The notes beneath the pieces are model-generated. The model had not been told where the DNA came from and did not search any database. It saw only the letters and a list, made by a program, of their open reading frames with translations. DNA of 64,000 nt from Nonomuraea maritima. GTDB taxonomy: Bacteria > Actinomycetota > Actinomycetes > Streptosporangiales > Streptosporangiaceae. How positions within the stretch are numbered: position 1 is the first letter of the stretch; each line of letters opens with the position of its first letter. The stretch is from contig NZ_FNFB01000023.1 in the NCBI RefSeq assembly GCF_900100395.1, positions 53,741 to 117,740 of the forward strand, written 5' to 3'. Of the stretch, positions 48,851 through 56,471 are shown piece after piece. A program made the position numbers and the translations under genes.

Positions 48851-49489
48851 TCAGACGACGCCGTAGAGACGGTCGCCCGCGTCGCCCAGGCCGGGCACGA
48901 TGTAACCGTTCTCGTTGAGGCGCTCGTCGAGCGCCGCGGTGACCACGCGGACCGGCTTGCCGGAGCCGGCGAACACCTTGTCCATGTGGGCCAGGCCCTC
49001 GGGTGCGGCCAGCAGGCAGATGGCGGTGACGTCGATCGCGCCCCGGTCGAGCAGGAACTGCACGGCCGCCGCGAGCGTGCCGCCGGTGGCGAGCATCGGG
49101 TCGACCACGAAGCACTGCCGGCCGGACAGGTCGTCGGGCAGGCGGGTGGCGTACGTCTCGGCCTGCAGCGTCGACTCGTTGCGGATCATGCCGAGGAACC
49201 CGACCTCGGCGGTGGGCAGCAGCCTCGTCATGCCGTCGAGCATGCCGAGCCCGGCCCTCAGGATGGGCACGACCAGCGGGTACGGCTTCGCCAGCCGCAG
49301 CCCCCGCGCCGTGGCGACGGGCGTCTCGACGCTGACCTCGGTGACCCGCACGTCGCGGGTGGCCTCGTACGCGAGCAGCGTCACGAGCTCGTCGGCGAGC
49401 CTGCGGAAGGTCGGCGAGTCGGTGCGGACATCGCGCAGCGCGGTGAGTTTGTGGGCCACGAGCGGATGGTCGACGACCAGGGTTTCCAT
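48851..49489 (-). CDS. upp: uracil phosphoribosyltransferase
   Basis: 212-residue pyrimidine-salvage enzyme that makes UMP from uracil and PRPP. The PRPP-binding loop is MLATGGTLAAA (family MLATGGT). The uracil-binding end is NENGYIVPGLGDAGDRLYG, and ILRAGLGMLDG is the third signature. ATG at 49489 gives the family N-terminus (METLVVDHPLVAHKLT). It is divergent from the TadA-linked genes, the same association as in Streptomyces. The 244-bp gap upstream shows no recognisable attenuator. Confidence 0.97.
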   Translation of the reverse strand: METLVVDHPLVAHKLTALRDVRTDSPTFRRLADELVTLLAYEATRDVRVTEVSVETPVATARGLRLAKPYPLVVPILRAGLGMLDGMTRLLPTAEVGFLGMIRNESTLQAETYATRLPDDLSGRQCFVVDPMLATGGTLAAAVQFLLDRGAIDVTAICLLAAPEGLAHMDKVFAGSGKPVRVVTAALDERLNENGYIVPGLGDAGDRLYGVV

Positions 49490-49733
49490 GAAAGGCAACG
49501 GTATCTTGTGCCATGCTCCGTCCGCACCCATGCCTACCTGCGCGAAATGTCCTCCGGCGCGTGCCGTACGTTGGGCGGGGCGAGGCCGGGGAAGGCTGAG
49601 CGCGTGGCGGGCGGTCCCAGGGCTTCGCGTCGCGGGTTTTGATCACAATTTGGTCGGAGAGGCCCACGCCGGATGGCGGGTTCTGAAACGATTGGGTGCT
49701 GGTGATATCTGTCGTGTCAACGGTCGGGTGGGG

Positions 49734-50249
49734 ATGGCGATGACAGACGAAGACGCTCTCGACTTCGCCATCGTGGTCTATCGCGAGGACGACCGATGGG
49801 ACGCCGAGCTGCTGCCCGTGGCGCTCACGTCCGATCTGAAGGGGCTCATCCACGCGCTGAGGCAGCAGCCGAGCGAAAGTGGCACGATCGGTCTGGTCGC
49901 GGTCGGCGACGAGTTCTTCGTGGCGCTGCGGGTCCTCGGCGAGCGGGTCGACGTGTTCCTGTCCGACATCGCCGCCTCGTGGGACTTCCCGCTGGCGCAG
50001 CAGGTGCTCGAATACCTCGACGTCCCCGTGCCGGACGAGGAGGAGCTCGACGAGATCCTCCAGGACGAGGAGACGGTGCTGCCCGCCGGAGATCTGTCGA
50101 TCTTCGCCGATCTCGGGTTGGACGAGATGGAGCTGGGCATCCTCTCCGGCGACATCGACCTGCTGCCCGAAGACGTGTTGTCCAGCATCGCCGCGCGGCT
50201 GGGGTTCTCCGAGCCGTTCGAGCGGGCCATCGAATCCGTCTTCGGCTGA
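49734..50249 (+). CDS. tRNA adenosine deaminase-associated protein, first copy
   Basis: About 171 residues, strongly acidic, soluble. An alpha-beta part (FAIVVYREDDRWDAELLP ... FFVALRVLGERVDVFLSD) is followed by a helical C-terminus (GDLSIFADLGLDEMELGIL ... LLPEDVLSSIAARLGF). The second gene, 18 nt downstream, repeats this plan with clear similarity in the C-terminal helices. The family is named only for its constant position before tadA; a direct role in tRNA editing has not been shown to my knowledge. Start is ATG 49734 or ATG 49740. Confidence 0.8.
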   Translation: MAMTDEDALDFAIVVYREDDRWDAELLPVALTSDLKGLIHALRQQPSESGTIGLVAVGDEFFVALRVLGERVDVFLSDIAASWDFPLAQQVLEYLDVPVPDEEELDEILQDEETVLPAGDLSIFADLGLDEMELGILSGDIDLLPEDVLSSIAARLGFSEPFERAIESVFG

Positions 50250-50267
50250 CCCCCCTGGAGCACGGAC

Positions 50268-50744
50268 ATGGCGTCCAACACCTTCTCTGCGGCGTTCGTC
50301 AGGACCTCCGACGGTTGGAGCGGCGCCGAGGTCGACCTCGCGGACGCCGAGATCATCGACGATCTCGGTGACGCGGTCGCGGAGTCACTGAGCCTCACGG
50401 GAGACGAGCTGGCGCTGCTCTGCGTCGAGGTGGAGGACGAGTGGTTCGCCATCGTCCGCTACCGCGACGACGACGAGCCGCGGGTCTTCCTGTCGGACGC
50501 GCACGCGGTGTCGTCCGACCGTCTGGGTGAGCTGTTCGCCGAGTTCGTCGGCGTGGTGCCCGACAAGGAGGGCACCGAGCTCGGGGTGCGCCCGGCCGGA
50601 GACCTCGACCTCCTCAGCGACCTCGGCATGAGCAGCGAGGAGCTGCTGGAGCTCAGCATGGAGGAAGGCGTCCTCCCTGCCGACATCCTGTCGCTGATCG
50701 CCGAGCGGCTGTCGTTCGCCGACGAGCTCGACCGGCTCAGGTGA
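50268..50744 (+). CDS. tRNA adenosine deaminase-associated protein, second copy
   Basis: 158-residue acidic paralog of the preceding gene. Its N-terminal half (FSAAFVRTSDGWSGAEVDL) has diverged. The middle LLCVEVEDEWFAIVRYRDDDEPRVFLSD corresponds to the first copy, and the end GDLDLLSDLGMSSEELLEL ... VLPADILSLIAERLSFADEL aligns well. The stop overlaps the GTG of tadA (GTGA), so both are made in fixed ratio with TadA and a complex is plausible. Confidence 0.82.
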   Translation: MASNTFSAAFVRTSDGWSGAEVDLADAEIIDDLGDAVAESLSLTGDELALLCVEVEDEWFAIVRYRDDDEPRVFLSDAHAVSSDRLGELFAEFVGVVPDKEGTELGVRPAGDLDLLSDLGMSSEELLELSMEEGVLPADILSLIAERLSFADELDRLR

Positions 50745-51196
50745 CCGACGACGAGGCCATGCGCCTGGCCCTGGCCGAGGCGGTCGCGGCGGGCGAGCGG
50801 GGTGAGATCCCCGTGGGGGCGGTCGTCCTCGGCCCCGATGGCGAGGTGCTCGCCGCCGCGGGCAACGACCGCGAGTCCGCCGCCGACCCGACCGCCCATG
50901 CCGAGGTGCTCGCGCTGCGGCGGGCCGCCGCGCGCCGCGGCGAGTGGCGGCTGGGCGGATGCACGCTCGTGGTGACCCTGGAGCCCTGCACGATGTGCGC
51001 GGGCGCCGCGGTGCTGGCCAGGGTCGACCGCATCGTGTACGGCGCCACGGACGACAAGGGCGGCGCCGTGGGCTCGCTCTGGGACGTCGTCCGCGACCGC
51101 CGGCTCAACCATCGGCCCGAGGTCGTCATGGGCGTTCTGGCCGAGGAATCCGGCGAGCTGTTGAAGCGGTTCTTCGCCACTCGCAGGATCCGGTAA
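50741..51196 (+). CDS. tadA: tRNA-specific adenosine deaminase
   Basis: 151-residue zinc deaminase that converts A34 to inosine in tRNA-Arg(ACG). Catalytic H53-A-E55 and the zinc ligands in P-C83-x2-C86 are present, with GEIPVGAVVLGPDGEVL at the start and the C-terminal LAEESGELLKRFFATRRIR helix that holds tRNA. GTG overlaps the previous stop by 4 nt. A tRNA-Ser gene follows 10 nt later on the same strand. Confidence 0.96.
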   Translation: MTDDEAMRLALAEAVAAGERGEIPVGAVVLGPDGEVLAAAGNDRESAADPTAHAEVLALRRAAARRGEWRLGGCTLVVTLEPCTMCAGAAVLARVDRIVYGATDDKGGAVGSLWDVVRDRRLNHRPEVVMGVLAEESGELLKRFFATRRIR

Positions 51197-51206
51197 GCTC
51201 TGTCGC

Positions 51207-51296
51207 GGTGGTGTCGCCTAGTGGCCGAGGGCGCACGCCTCGAAAGCGTGTGATGGGGCAACTCATCCGTGGGTTCAAATCCCACCACCACCGCCA
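51207..51296 (+). tRNA. tRNA-Ser (anticodon CGA), CCA encoded
   Basis: Acceptor GGTGGTG pairs with CACCACC (51286-51292). The anticodon arm CACGC-CTCGAAA-GCGTG shows anticodon CGA, reading UCG. A long variable arm (TGATGGGGCAACTCATC region) marks a class II tRNA, and the T arm is GTGGG-TTCAAAT-CCCAC. Discriminator G and a genomically encoded CCA end at 51296. It lies right behind tadA. Confidence 0.95.
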
Positions 51297-51315
51297 GACG
51301 ATGTCTCAGGCATCG

Positions 51316-51347
51316 GAAACCCTCGAACCTCCGGGTTCGGGGGTTTC
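51316..51347 (+). terminator. terminator after tRNA-Ser(CGA)
   Basis: A 14-bp stem with one G-T pair (51316-51329 with 51334-51347) and a 4-base loop, 20 nt after the tRNA end. The following 170 bp up to 51520 show no gene. Confidence 0.75.
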
Positions 51348-51520
51348 GTCATTTCCGGGGGCCTTTCCCGCGCGCGAAAACCCCGCACAGCGCTCGGTTT
51401 CGGGTTGTGAGCACTTTTACGCGGTGCGGTGAGCGGCTGCGTCGTTAGCGTCACTTCCGATCAAGGGACGAACGCCGCGGATCCACTCCACCGGCGGGGC
51501 TCCCGAAGCATGAGAAGTGA

Positions 51521-51928
51521 ATGCGAGAAAGAACCGTGAAGAAGAACGCGTTGAAGGTGCTCGCCGCCGTAGCCGTAGTGGCCGCGGGCGGTGTCGCGCT
51601 GTCGCCGGCGGCGTCGGCCTCGACGGCGTCGTCACCGTGTCCGCACAACCAGATCTGCGTCTTCGAGAACGCCGGCTTCCACGGGGGCTACAAGTTCTAC
51701 CACCGCGGCACGAACGTCTCGACCTTCAACACCCTGGAGCAGGTGTTCAGCAACCGGGTGCTCACCAACGACAAGATCTCCTCGATCGTCAACAACACGA
51801 ACCGGTGGATCACGTTCTACAGTGAGGCCGGCTTCAAGGGCCGCTACCTGCGGGTCGCGCCGCACGCGTACGTGAAGGACCTCGACAGCTACCACTTCAA
51901 CGACGTCATCTCGTCGCTGGACGGCTGA
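51521..51928 (+). CDS. secreted peptidase inhibitor I36-like protein
   Basis: 135-residue exported protein. A signal peptide (KKNALKVLAAVAVVAAGG, cleavage near ASA) precedes about 100 mature residues of beta/gamma-crystallin-like fold: CPHNQICVFENAGFHGGYKFYHRGTN and WITFYSEAGFKGRYLRVAP repeat the same strand pattern twice. This is the layout of the Streptomyces SMPI-type (I36) metalloproteinase-inhibitor family, common and often of untested function in actinobacteria. The start is ATG 51521 or GTG 51536, which gives a better signal peptide. Confidence 0.82.
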   Translation: MRERTVKKNALKVLAAVAVVAAGGVALSPAASASTASSPCPHNQICVFENAGFHGGYKFYHRGTNVSTFNTLEQVFSNRVLTNDKISSIVNNTNRWITFYSEAGFKGRYLRVAPHAYVKDLDSYHFNDVISSLDG

Positions 51929-51956
51929 CCCCGCGCGCCCGGTCTCAGGGCGCACC

Positions 51957-51991
51957 AAAAATGGGAGCCGCAGTTCGCGACTCCCATTTCC
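51957..51991. terminator. bidirectional terminator between convergent genes
   Basis: A perfect 9-bp stem (51959-51967 with 51981-51989) flanked by an A run on the left and T residues on the right, located between the I36-like gene and the convergent 97-residue gene. T tracts on both strands fit termination in both directions. Confidence 0.8.
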
Positions 51992-51997
51992 CTGTGT

Positions 51998-52291
51998 TCA
52001 GGGGAGTTCGAGGACTCTCGCGTGCAGGATCGAACGCTGGTGCAGCGCGGCGCGCAGGGCGCGGTGCAGGCCGTCCTCGAGGTAGAGCTCGCCCTGCCAC
52101 TGGACGACGTGCGGGAAGAGGTCGCCGTAGAAAGTGGAGTCGGCGGCCAGCAGAGAATGCAGGTCGAGCATGGCTTTCGTGGTGATCAGCGAGTCGAGCC
52201 GGACCTGCCGTGGCGGGATCTGCGCCCAGTCCTTATGGGTCAGACCGTGGTCGGGGTAAGGGCGTCCGTCGCCGACAAGCTTGAAGATCAC
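51998..52291 (-). CDS. 97-residue ParB-like DGxHR-motif protein
   Basis: Compact protein conserved in actinobacteria as I recall it, but without an assigned function. It has RPYPDHGLTHKDW near the start, then RQVRLDSLITTKAMLDLHSLLAADSTFYGDLFPHVV, and YLEDGLHRALRAAL. The last motif resembles the DGxHR/GxxR signature of ParB/sulfiredoxin-like nucleotide-binding domains. No toxin or partner gene is adjacent. ATG at 52291 starts the frame. Confidence 0.7.
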   Translation of the reverse strand: MIFKLVGDGRPYPDHGLTHKDWAQIPPRQVRLDSLITTKAMLDLHSLLAADSTFYGDLFPHVVQWQGELYLEDGLHRALRAALHQRSILHARVLELP

Positions 52292-52367
52292 CCATCCGAT
52301 TTTAGGAGAGAATCGGATTCCTTGCGCTGTCCAGTCCTCTTTTAGCAGGTCAGCGTGGCATCCAGGA

Positions 52368-53321
52368 TCAGATCACGCCGGTGAAGGTGTCGCAGCGCTT
52401 GGGGTCGCCGGTCTCGTACCCGACGTTGAACCATCTCGTGCGCTGCTCGGAGGTGCCGTGCGTGAAGGCGTCGGGCGTCACGCGGCCGCTGGTGCGGCGC
52501 TGGATGGTGTCGTCGCCGACCGCCGCCGCGGCGTTGAGCGCCTGCTGGATGTCGCTCTTGGTGAACGGCTCCTCGTAGAAGCCGGTCCGCACCGCGTTGT
52601 GCGCCCACACGCCGGCGTAGCAGTCGGCCTGCAGTTCGAGGCGTACCGCCGGGCTGCCGGCGCCGGGACGGCCCTCCGGGTCGACCTTCTTCATGACGCC
52701 GAGGACGTTCTGGACGTGGTGGCCGTACTCGTGCGCGATCACGTAAGCCTGGGCGAACGGGCCGCCCTCGGCGCCGAAGTCGCGCTGGAGCGTGTCGAAG
52801 AACGACAGGTCGAGGTAGACCTTGCGGTCGGTCGGGCAGTAGAACGGCCCGGCGGAGGTGGCGGCGAAGCCGCAGGCGGTGCTGACCTTGCGGGAGAACA
52901 GCACGGTCCTGGCAGGGGTGTACGTCACACCGTCGCGCTCGGCCAGTTCCTGCCGCCAGTACGACTGGATGCTGTTGACCGTGCCGACGATGCGGCAGTC
53001 CTCCGACTGGTCGGCGTCGGCGCCGGTCCTGCAGCGTTCGGCGAGGTTGCCCGACGGCGTGGGCGCGGTGGTCGGGGGAGGGCTCGGCAGCCGTCCGCCG
53101 CCCTGCTGTCCGCTCTGGTCGCCGGTGAACGGAGAGGGGACCAACCCGAACAGGAAGAGCCCGGCCACGGCCAGGAGCACCAGCAGGCAGCCGCCCTTGC
53201 CGCCGATCGGCAGCATGCAGCCGCCGGGCATGCCGCCGGGGCCGCCGCGGGGTCGCCGGCCCGAAGCCCGGGCGTCTTCGACCTGCGAGGGGTCGAGTGG
53301 AGCATCGTCGTCGAACTGCAT
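52368..53321 (-). CDS. membrane-anchored neutral zinc metallopeptidase (YpfJ/KPN_02809 type)
   Basis: 317 residues. A glycine-rich cytoplasmic head precedes one membrane helix at about 45-61, a proline-rich linker, and an extracytoplasmic peptidase domain with the zinc-binding helix HEYGH (197-201) in QAYVIAHEYGHHVQN. Downstream landmarks are ELQADCYAGVW (third ligand region) and NAAAAVGDDTIQRR. Conserved cysteines fit an oxidising outside. Substrate unknown. Divergent from the LysE gene. Confidence 0.93.
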   Translation of the reverse strand: MQFDDDAPLDPSQVEDARASGRRPRGGPGGMPGGCMLPIGGKGGCLLVLLAVAGLFLFGLVPSPFTGDQSGQQGGGRLPSPPPTTAPTPSGNLAERCRTGADADQSEDCRIVGTVNSIQSYWRQELAERDGVTYTPARTVLFSRKVSTACGFAATSAGPFYCPTDRKVYLDLSFFDTLQRDFGAEGGPFAQAYVIAHEYGHHVQNVLGVMKKVDPEGRPGAGSPAVRLELQADCYAGVWAHNAVRTGFYEEPFTKSDIQQALNAAAAVGDDTIQRRTSGRVTPDAFTHGTSEQRTRWFNVGYETGDPKRCDTFTGVI

Positions 53322-53419
53322 CTCGCGCCTCCCGATGCAGTTCTCCCCGGTGGGGGGACGGATACTCTGCGTAATGAATCAGGCAGGACTTCTTGGGGTG
53401 CGCCGGATAAGCTGGCGCC

Positions 53420-54061
53420 ATGACGGGTGGTCTAATCGGTATTGCGGTGGTTTCGCTAGGTATGGTGCTCACGCCGGGGCCGAACATGGTCTACCTGATC
53501 TCCCGGTCGATCGCGCAGGGCCGCCGCTCCGGGCTGATCTCGCTCGCCGGGGTCTTCCTCGGCTTCTCCGCCTACCTGACCGCCACCTGCCTCGGGCTGA
53601 CGGCCGTCTTCGCGTACGTACCGGCCCTGTACACGGCGCTGAAGCTGGCCGGGGCCGCGTACCTGCTCTGGCTGGCCTGGAACGCGGTACGGCCGGGCGG
53701 CGGGTCGGTGTTCGAGCCGCGGGAGCTGCCGGCGGAACGGCCCGGCAAGCTCTTCTCGATGGGGCTGCTGACCTGCCTGCTCAACCCGAAGATCGCGATC
53801 CTGTACCTGTCGCTGCTGCCGCAGTTCGTCGACCCGTCCATGGGCCACGTGCTGCTGCAGAGCCTCGCGCTCGGGTCCGTACAGATCGTCGTGGGCACGC
53901 TGGTGAACGGCCTGATCGTGATCTCCGCGGCGGGTCTGGCGGCGTTCCTGCTGCGCCGGCCGGCCTGGCTGCGCGTTCAGCGGTACGTCACCGGGACGAT
54001 GCTCGGTGGCTTCGCGCTCACCATGGCGGCCGACCGTTCGAGGGCCGTCGTCGCGGGGTGA
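53420..54061 (+). CDS. LysE/RhtB-family amino-acid exporter
   Basis: 213-residue membrane protein with about six helices. The family signature GMVLTPGPNMVYLISRSIAQGRRSG lies after helix 1 (about 17-41), LYTALKLAGAAYLLWLAW after helix 2-3, and GLLTCLLNPKIAILYLSLLPQFV follows. Exports amino acids or derivatives; the substrate cannot be told. It converges with a small membrane protein gene 9 bp away. Confidence 0.92.
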   Translation: MTGGLIGIAVVSLGMVLTPGPNMVYLISRSIAQGRRSGLISLAGVFLGFSAYLTATCLGLTAVFAYVPALYTALKLAGAAYLLWLAWNAVRPGGGSVFEPRELPAERPGKLFSMGLLTCLLNPKIAILYLSLLPQFVDPSMGHVLLQSLALGSVQIVVGTLVNGLIVISAAGLAAFLLRRPAWLRVQRYVTGTMLGGFALTMAADRSRAVVAG

Positions 54062-54070
54062 CGACGACGG

Positions 54071-54466
54071 TCACCTGTCGAACCACGTCGCCGAGGAAGG
54101 CCCGCACAGCAGCCAGAACACGATCCCTGCCATGGCCACGCCCAGCAGGTTGCCGACCGTGACGCCGTCCAGGAGCTGCCAGCCTCCGAGGAAGACGATC
54201 AGCGCCTCCATGACCAGTCCGGCCGTGCGTACCCAGCCGCGCCGGGAGGACATCCGTGCGGCGAGGAACCCGATCAGCGCCAGCGTCGCCAGCGGGACGG
54301 CCAGCCAGAGCAGGAACGCGCCGACGACCCCGGTCGGCAGCGCACCGCCCAGGAGCGTCGCCAGCAGCAGCACGCCGACGAGGCCCAGGATCGACTGCGC
54401 CCACATGCAGAACCGGGCGACCGCCACGGACGGCGGCATCGCCGTGATGGTGTACGACTCCGACAT
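54071..54466 (-). CDS. four-helix membrane protein, unknown
   Basis: 131 residues with four hydrophobic segments (about 24-43, 46-70, 80-98 and 105-122) and a short polar N-terminus. ATG at 54466 has a strong AAGGAGG ribosome binding site 6 nt upstream, which decides against the longer frame from 54544. I recognise no family. It stands alone between convergent and divergent neighbours. Confidence 0.7.
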   Translation of the reverse strand: MSESYTITAMPPSVAVARFCMWAQSILGLVGVLLLATLLGGALPTGVVGAFLLWLAVPLATLALIGFLAARMSSRRGWVRTAGLVMEALIVFLGGWQLLDGVTVGNLLGVAMAGIVFWLLCGPSSATWFDR

Positions 54467-54692
54467 CGCACGCCTCCTTCCACGCGGATCGTGAACGAGC
54501 GCGACCAGGGCGGCAAATGCGCGCTGGTTATCCACCGACGTCACGCCGGCCCGGCATACCGGTCCGGCATCACGACCTGCCCTTTTTCCGGGAAACGGGC
54601 AGGCGGCAATGCCCTCTCAGGGGCGATGTCAGGGACGTTCCCGGGGACGTCCCTGACGCCGGAGCACCCGGTCGCGCTGGAGACTCGGGGGC

Positions 54693-55385
54693 ATGACGAG
54701 AATCTTGGGTGTCGCCGCGGGTGCCGTCGGGGTCGCGGCGTTGTTGACGGGGTGCGGCCTCACCGGCGGCATCCTCGATGAGGACACCGCGTCCTACGAC
54801 GTCGCGGACAAGGTCGCCGCGATCAGCATCGCAACCGACTCCGGGCAGATCGAGGTGACCGAGTCGGCCCGTGACGACATCCGCGTCACCGAGCACCGCC
54901 GCTGGCGCGGTGACAAGCCCGTCACCAGTCACGAGACGCGGGGCGACACCCTCGTGCTCGCGTTCACCTGCCCCCGCCGGCTGGTGTCCGTGAGCTGCGA
55001 CGTCGCCTACGTCGTCGAGATCCCCCGCGGGCTGCGCGTCAAGGCCGTCAGCGACTCCGGCGCGGTGACGCTGCGGGACCTGTCCGGCGACGTGGACGCG
55101 TCCAGCGACTCCGGCGCGATCGAGGCGGGCGGGCTGGCCGGCAAGAAGGTGCTCGCGAGGACCGACTCCGGCGCCATCACCCTCGCCTTCACCGGCCGGC
55201 CCGACAAGGTCGAGACGGTCACCGACTCCGGCGGCACCGAGGTGCGCGTGCCGGGAGGGCCGTACGCCGTCAAGGCCACCACCGACTCGGGCGCCGAGAA
55301 CATCACCACCCCGCAGGACGCCTCGGCCCCGCGCTCGATCAGCCTCACCAGCGACTCGGGCTCGATCACGGTCACCGGTTCCTGA
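54693..55385 (+). CDS. DUF4097-type beta-repeat lipoprotein
   Basis: 230-residue exported lipoprotein. Signal peptide with lipobox LLTGC (Cys21). The mature part is made of repeated strands, each marked by S/T-D-S-G: TDSGQIEV, SDSGAVTL, SDSGAIEA, TDSGAITL, TDSGGTEV, TDSGAENI, SDSGSITV at intervals of about 18-25 residues. This suggests a right-handed beta-solenoid of the DUF4097 kind. Two cysteines (CPRRLVSVSC) may form a disulfide. Function unknown. Confidence 0.85.
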   Translation: MTRILGVAAGAVGVAALLTGCGLTGGILDEDTASYDVADKVAAISIATDSGQIEVTESARDDIRVTEHRRWRGDKPVTSHETRGDTLVLAFTCPRRLVSVSCDVAYVVEIPRGLRVKAVSDSGAVTLRDLSGDVDASSDSGAIEAGGLAGKKVLARTDSGAITLAFTGRPDKVETVTDSGGTEVRVPGGPYAVKATTDSGAENITTPQDASAPRSISLTSDSGSITVTGS

Positions 55386-55413
55386 TCGTCCGTGGGTCGT
55401 GCGGCACAGTGGA

Positions 55414-56349
55414 TCAGCTGATGCGCGTCGCCTCGTCGAGCAGGCCGTCGAGGAGGGCGACCCGCCGTTCGGTGTTGTCGCGGATCGCGATGAGCGCGAC
55501 GCTCAGACCCAGGGCGGGGACGCGTGCCTGAAGGGCGCGCAGCCCGCTCCAGCCGCCGCCGTGCCGGTAGACGCGGTGCGGTCCGAGCGACCTGACGCCC
55601 ATGCCCCAGGCGTAGTCGACAGGCGTTCCGTCGTCGAGGCGTCCCGGGGTCTGCATGAGTGCGGAGACGCCGAGTTCGTCCGCGTTGAGCGCCTCACTCC
55701 AGCGCAACAGATCACGCAGGGACGTCCACACCCCTCCGTCGCCCAGTGACAGGGGCGCGGGGCTCAGCGGCGTCGCGCCGGGCGGCGCGGGGGCTGGACC
55801 GGGCCAGTAGTGGGTGCCGGCCATTCCCAGCGGCCGGAAGAGGTGGTCGTGGGCGAAGTCGGGCAACGGCTTTCGAGCGGCCCGCTCCACGATCACTGCC
55901 AGGCACACGTATCCGGCGTTGGAGTAGACGTACCTCGTGCCGGGCCGGTCTTCCAGCGACGGCGTCCGGGCGAGCGCCTGGACGACGGTTCGGGTGGTGC
56001 GGTCGTCTGTCCAGGAGTCGGGGAGGGCCGCGGTGTGGTGGAGGAGATGGTGGAGGCGGACCGTGGCGGACCAGCTCGGTAGTTCCGGCATCCAGCGTGA
56101 CAGCGGCGAGTCCGTGTCGAGCACGCCTCGCCGAACCAGCAGCGCCGCGCAGGCCGCTGTCATCTGCTTGGCCAGTGAGGCCGCGTAGACGGTGGTCGTC
56201 GTGGTGAACCGCGCACCGCCGGACGTCAGCCCCTGTGCCACCTCGACGGGTGGCGCGCCGTGCCGCCGCATCCCCACGGCGATCGGTTCGTCCCCGTCGT
56301 AACCGGCCGCGGCTACTAGGGCGGCCATCCGTTCCCGCGTCAGTGACAC
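55414..56349 (-). CDS. serine hydrolase of the beta-lactamase/AmpC family
   Basis: 311-residue penicillin-binding-protein-like hydrolase. The active-site tetrad S58-L-A-K61 (YAASLAKQMTAA) and the tyrosine motif YSN in RYVYSNAGYVCLAV are present, and HGGGWSG near the end replaces the KTG box, as usual in this esterase-like group. No signal peptide, so probably cytosolic. Divergent from a second serine hydrolase of the same superfamily. Substrate unknown. Confidence 0.9.
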   Translation of the reverse strand: MSLTRERMAALVAAAGYDGDEPIAVGMRRHGAPPVEVAQGLTSGGARFTTTTTVYAASLAKQMTAACAALLVRRGVLDTDSPLSRWMPELPSWSATVRLHHLLHHTAALPDSWTDDRTTRTVVQALARTPSLEDRPGTRYVYSNAGYVCLAVIVERAARKPLPDFAHDHLFRPLGMAGTHYWPGPAPAPPGATPLSPAPLSLGDGGVWTSLRDLLRWSEALNADELGVSALMQTPGRLDDGTPVDYAWGMGVRSLGPHRVYRHGGGWSGLRALQARVPALGLSVALIAIRDNTERRVALLDGLLDEATRIS

Positions 56350-56471
56350 GGACCATCCTCCCGTACGTCAGGCCCGTCAGCGGCCGTGTCAGTACGGGGA
56401 CGGCCCGGTGTCAGCGCCGTCGCCGATCGTGGATCTCACGCCAGGAGGGCGCTCACCGAAGGAGATTCACG

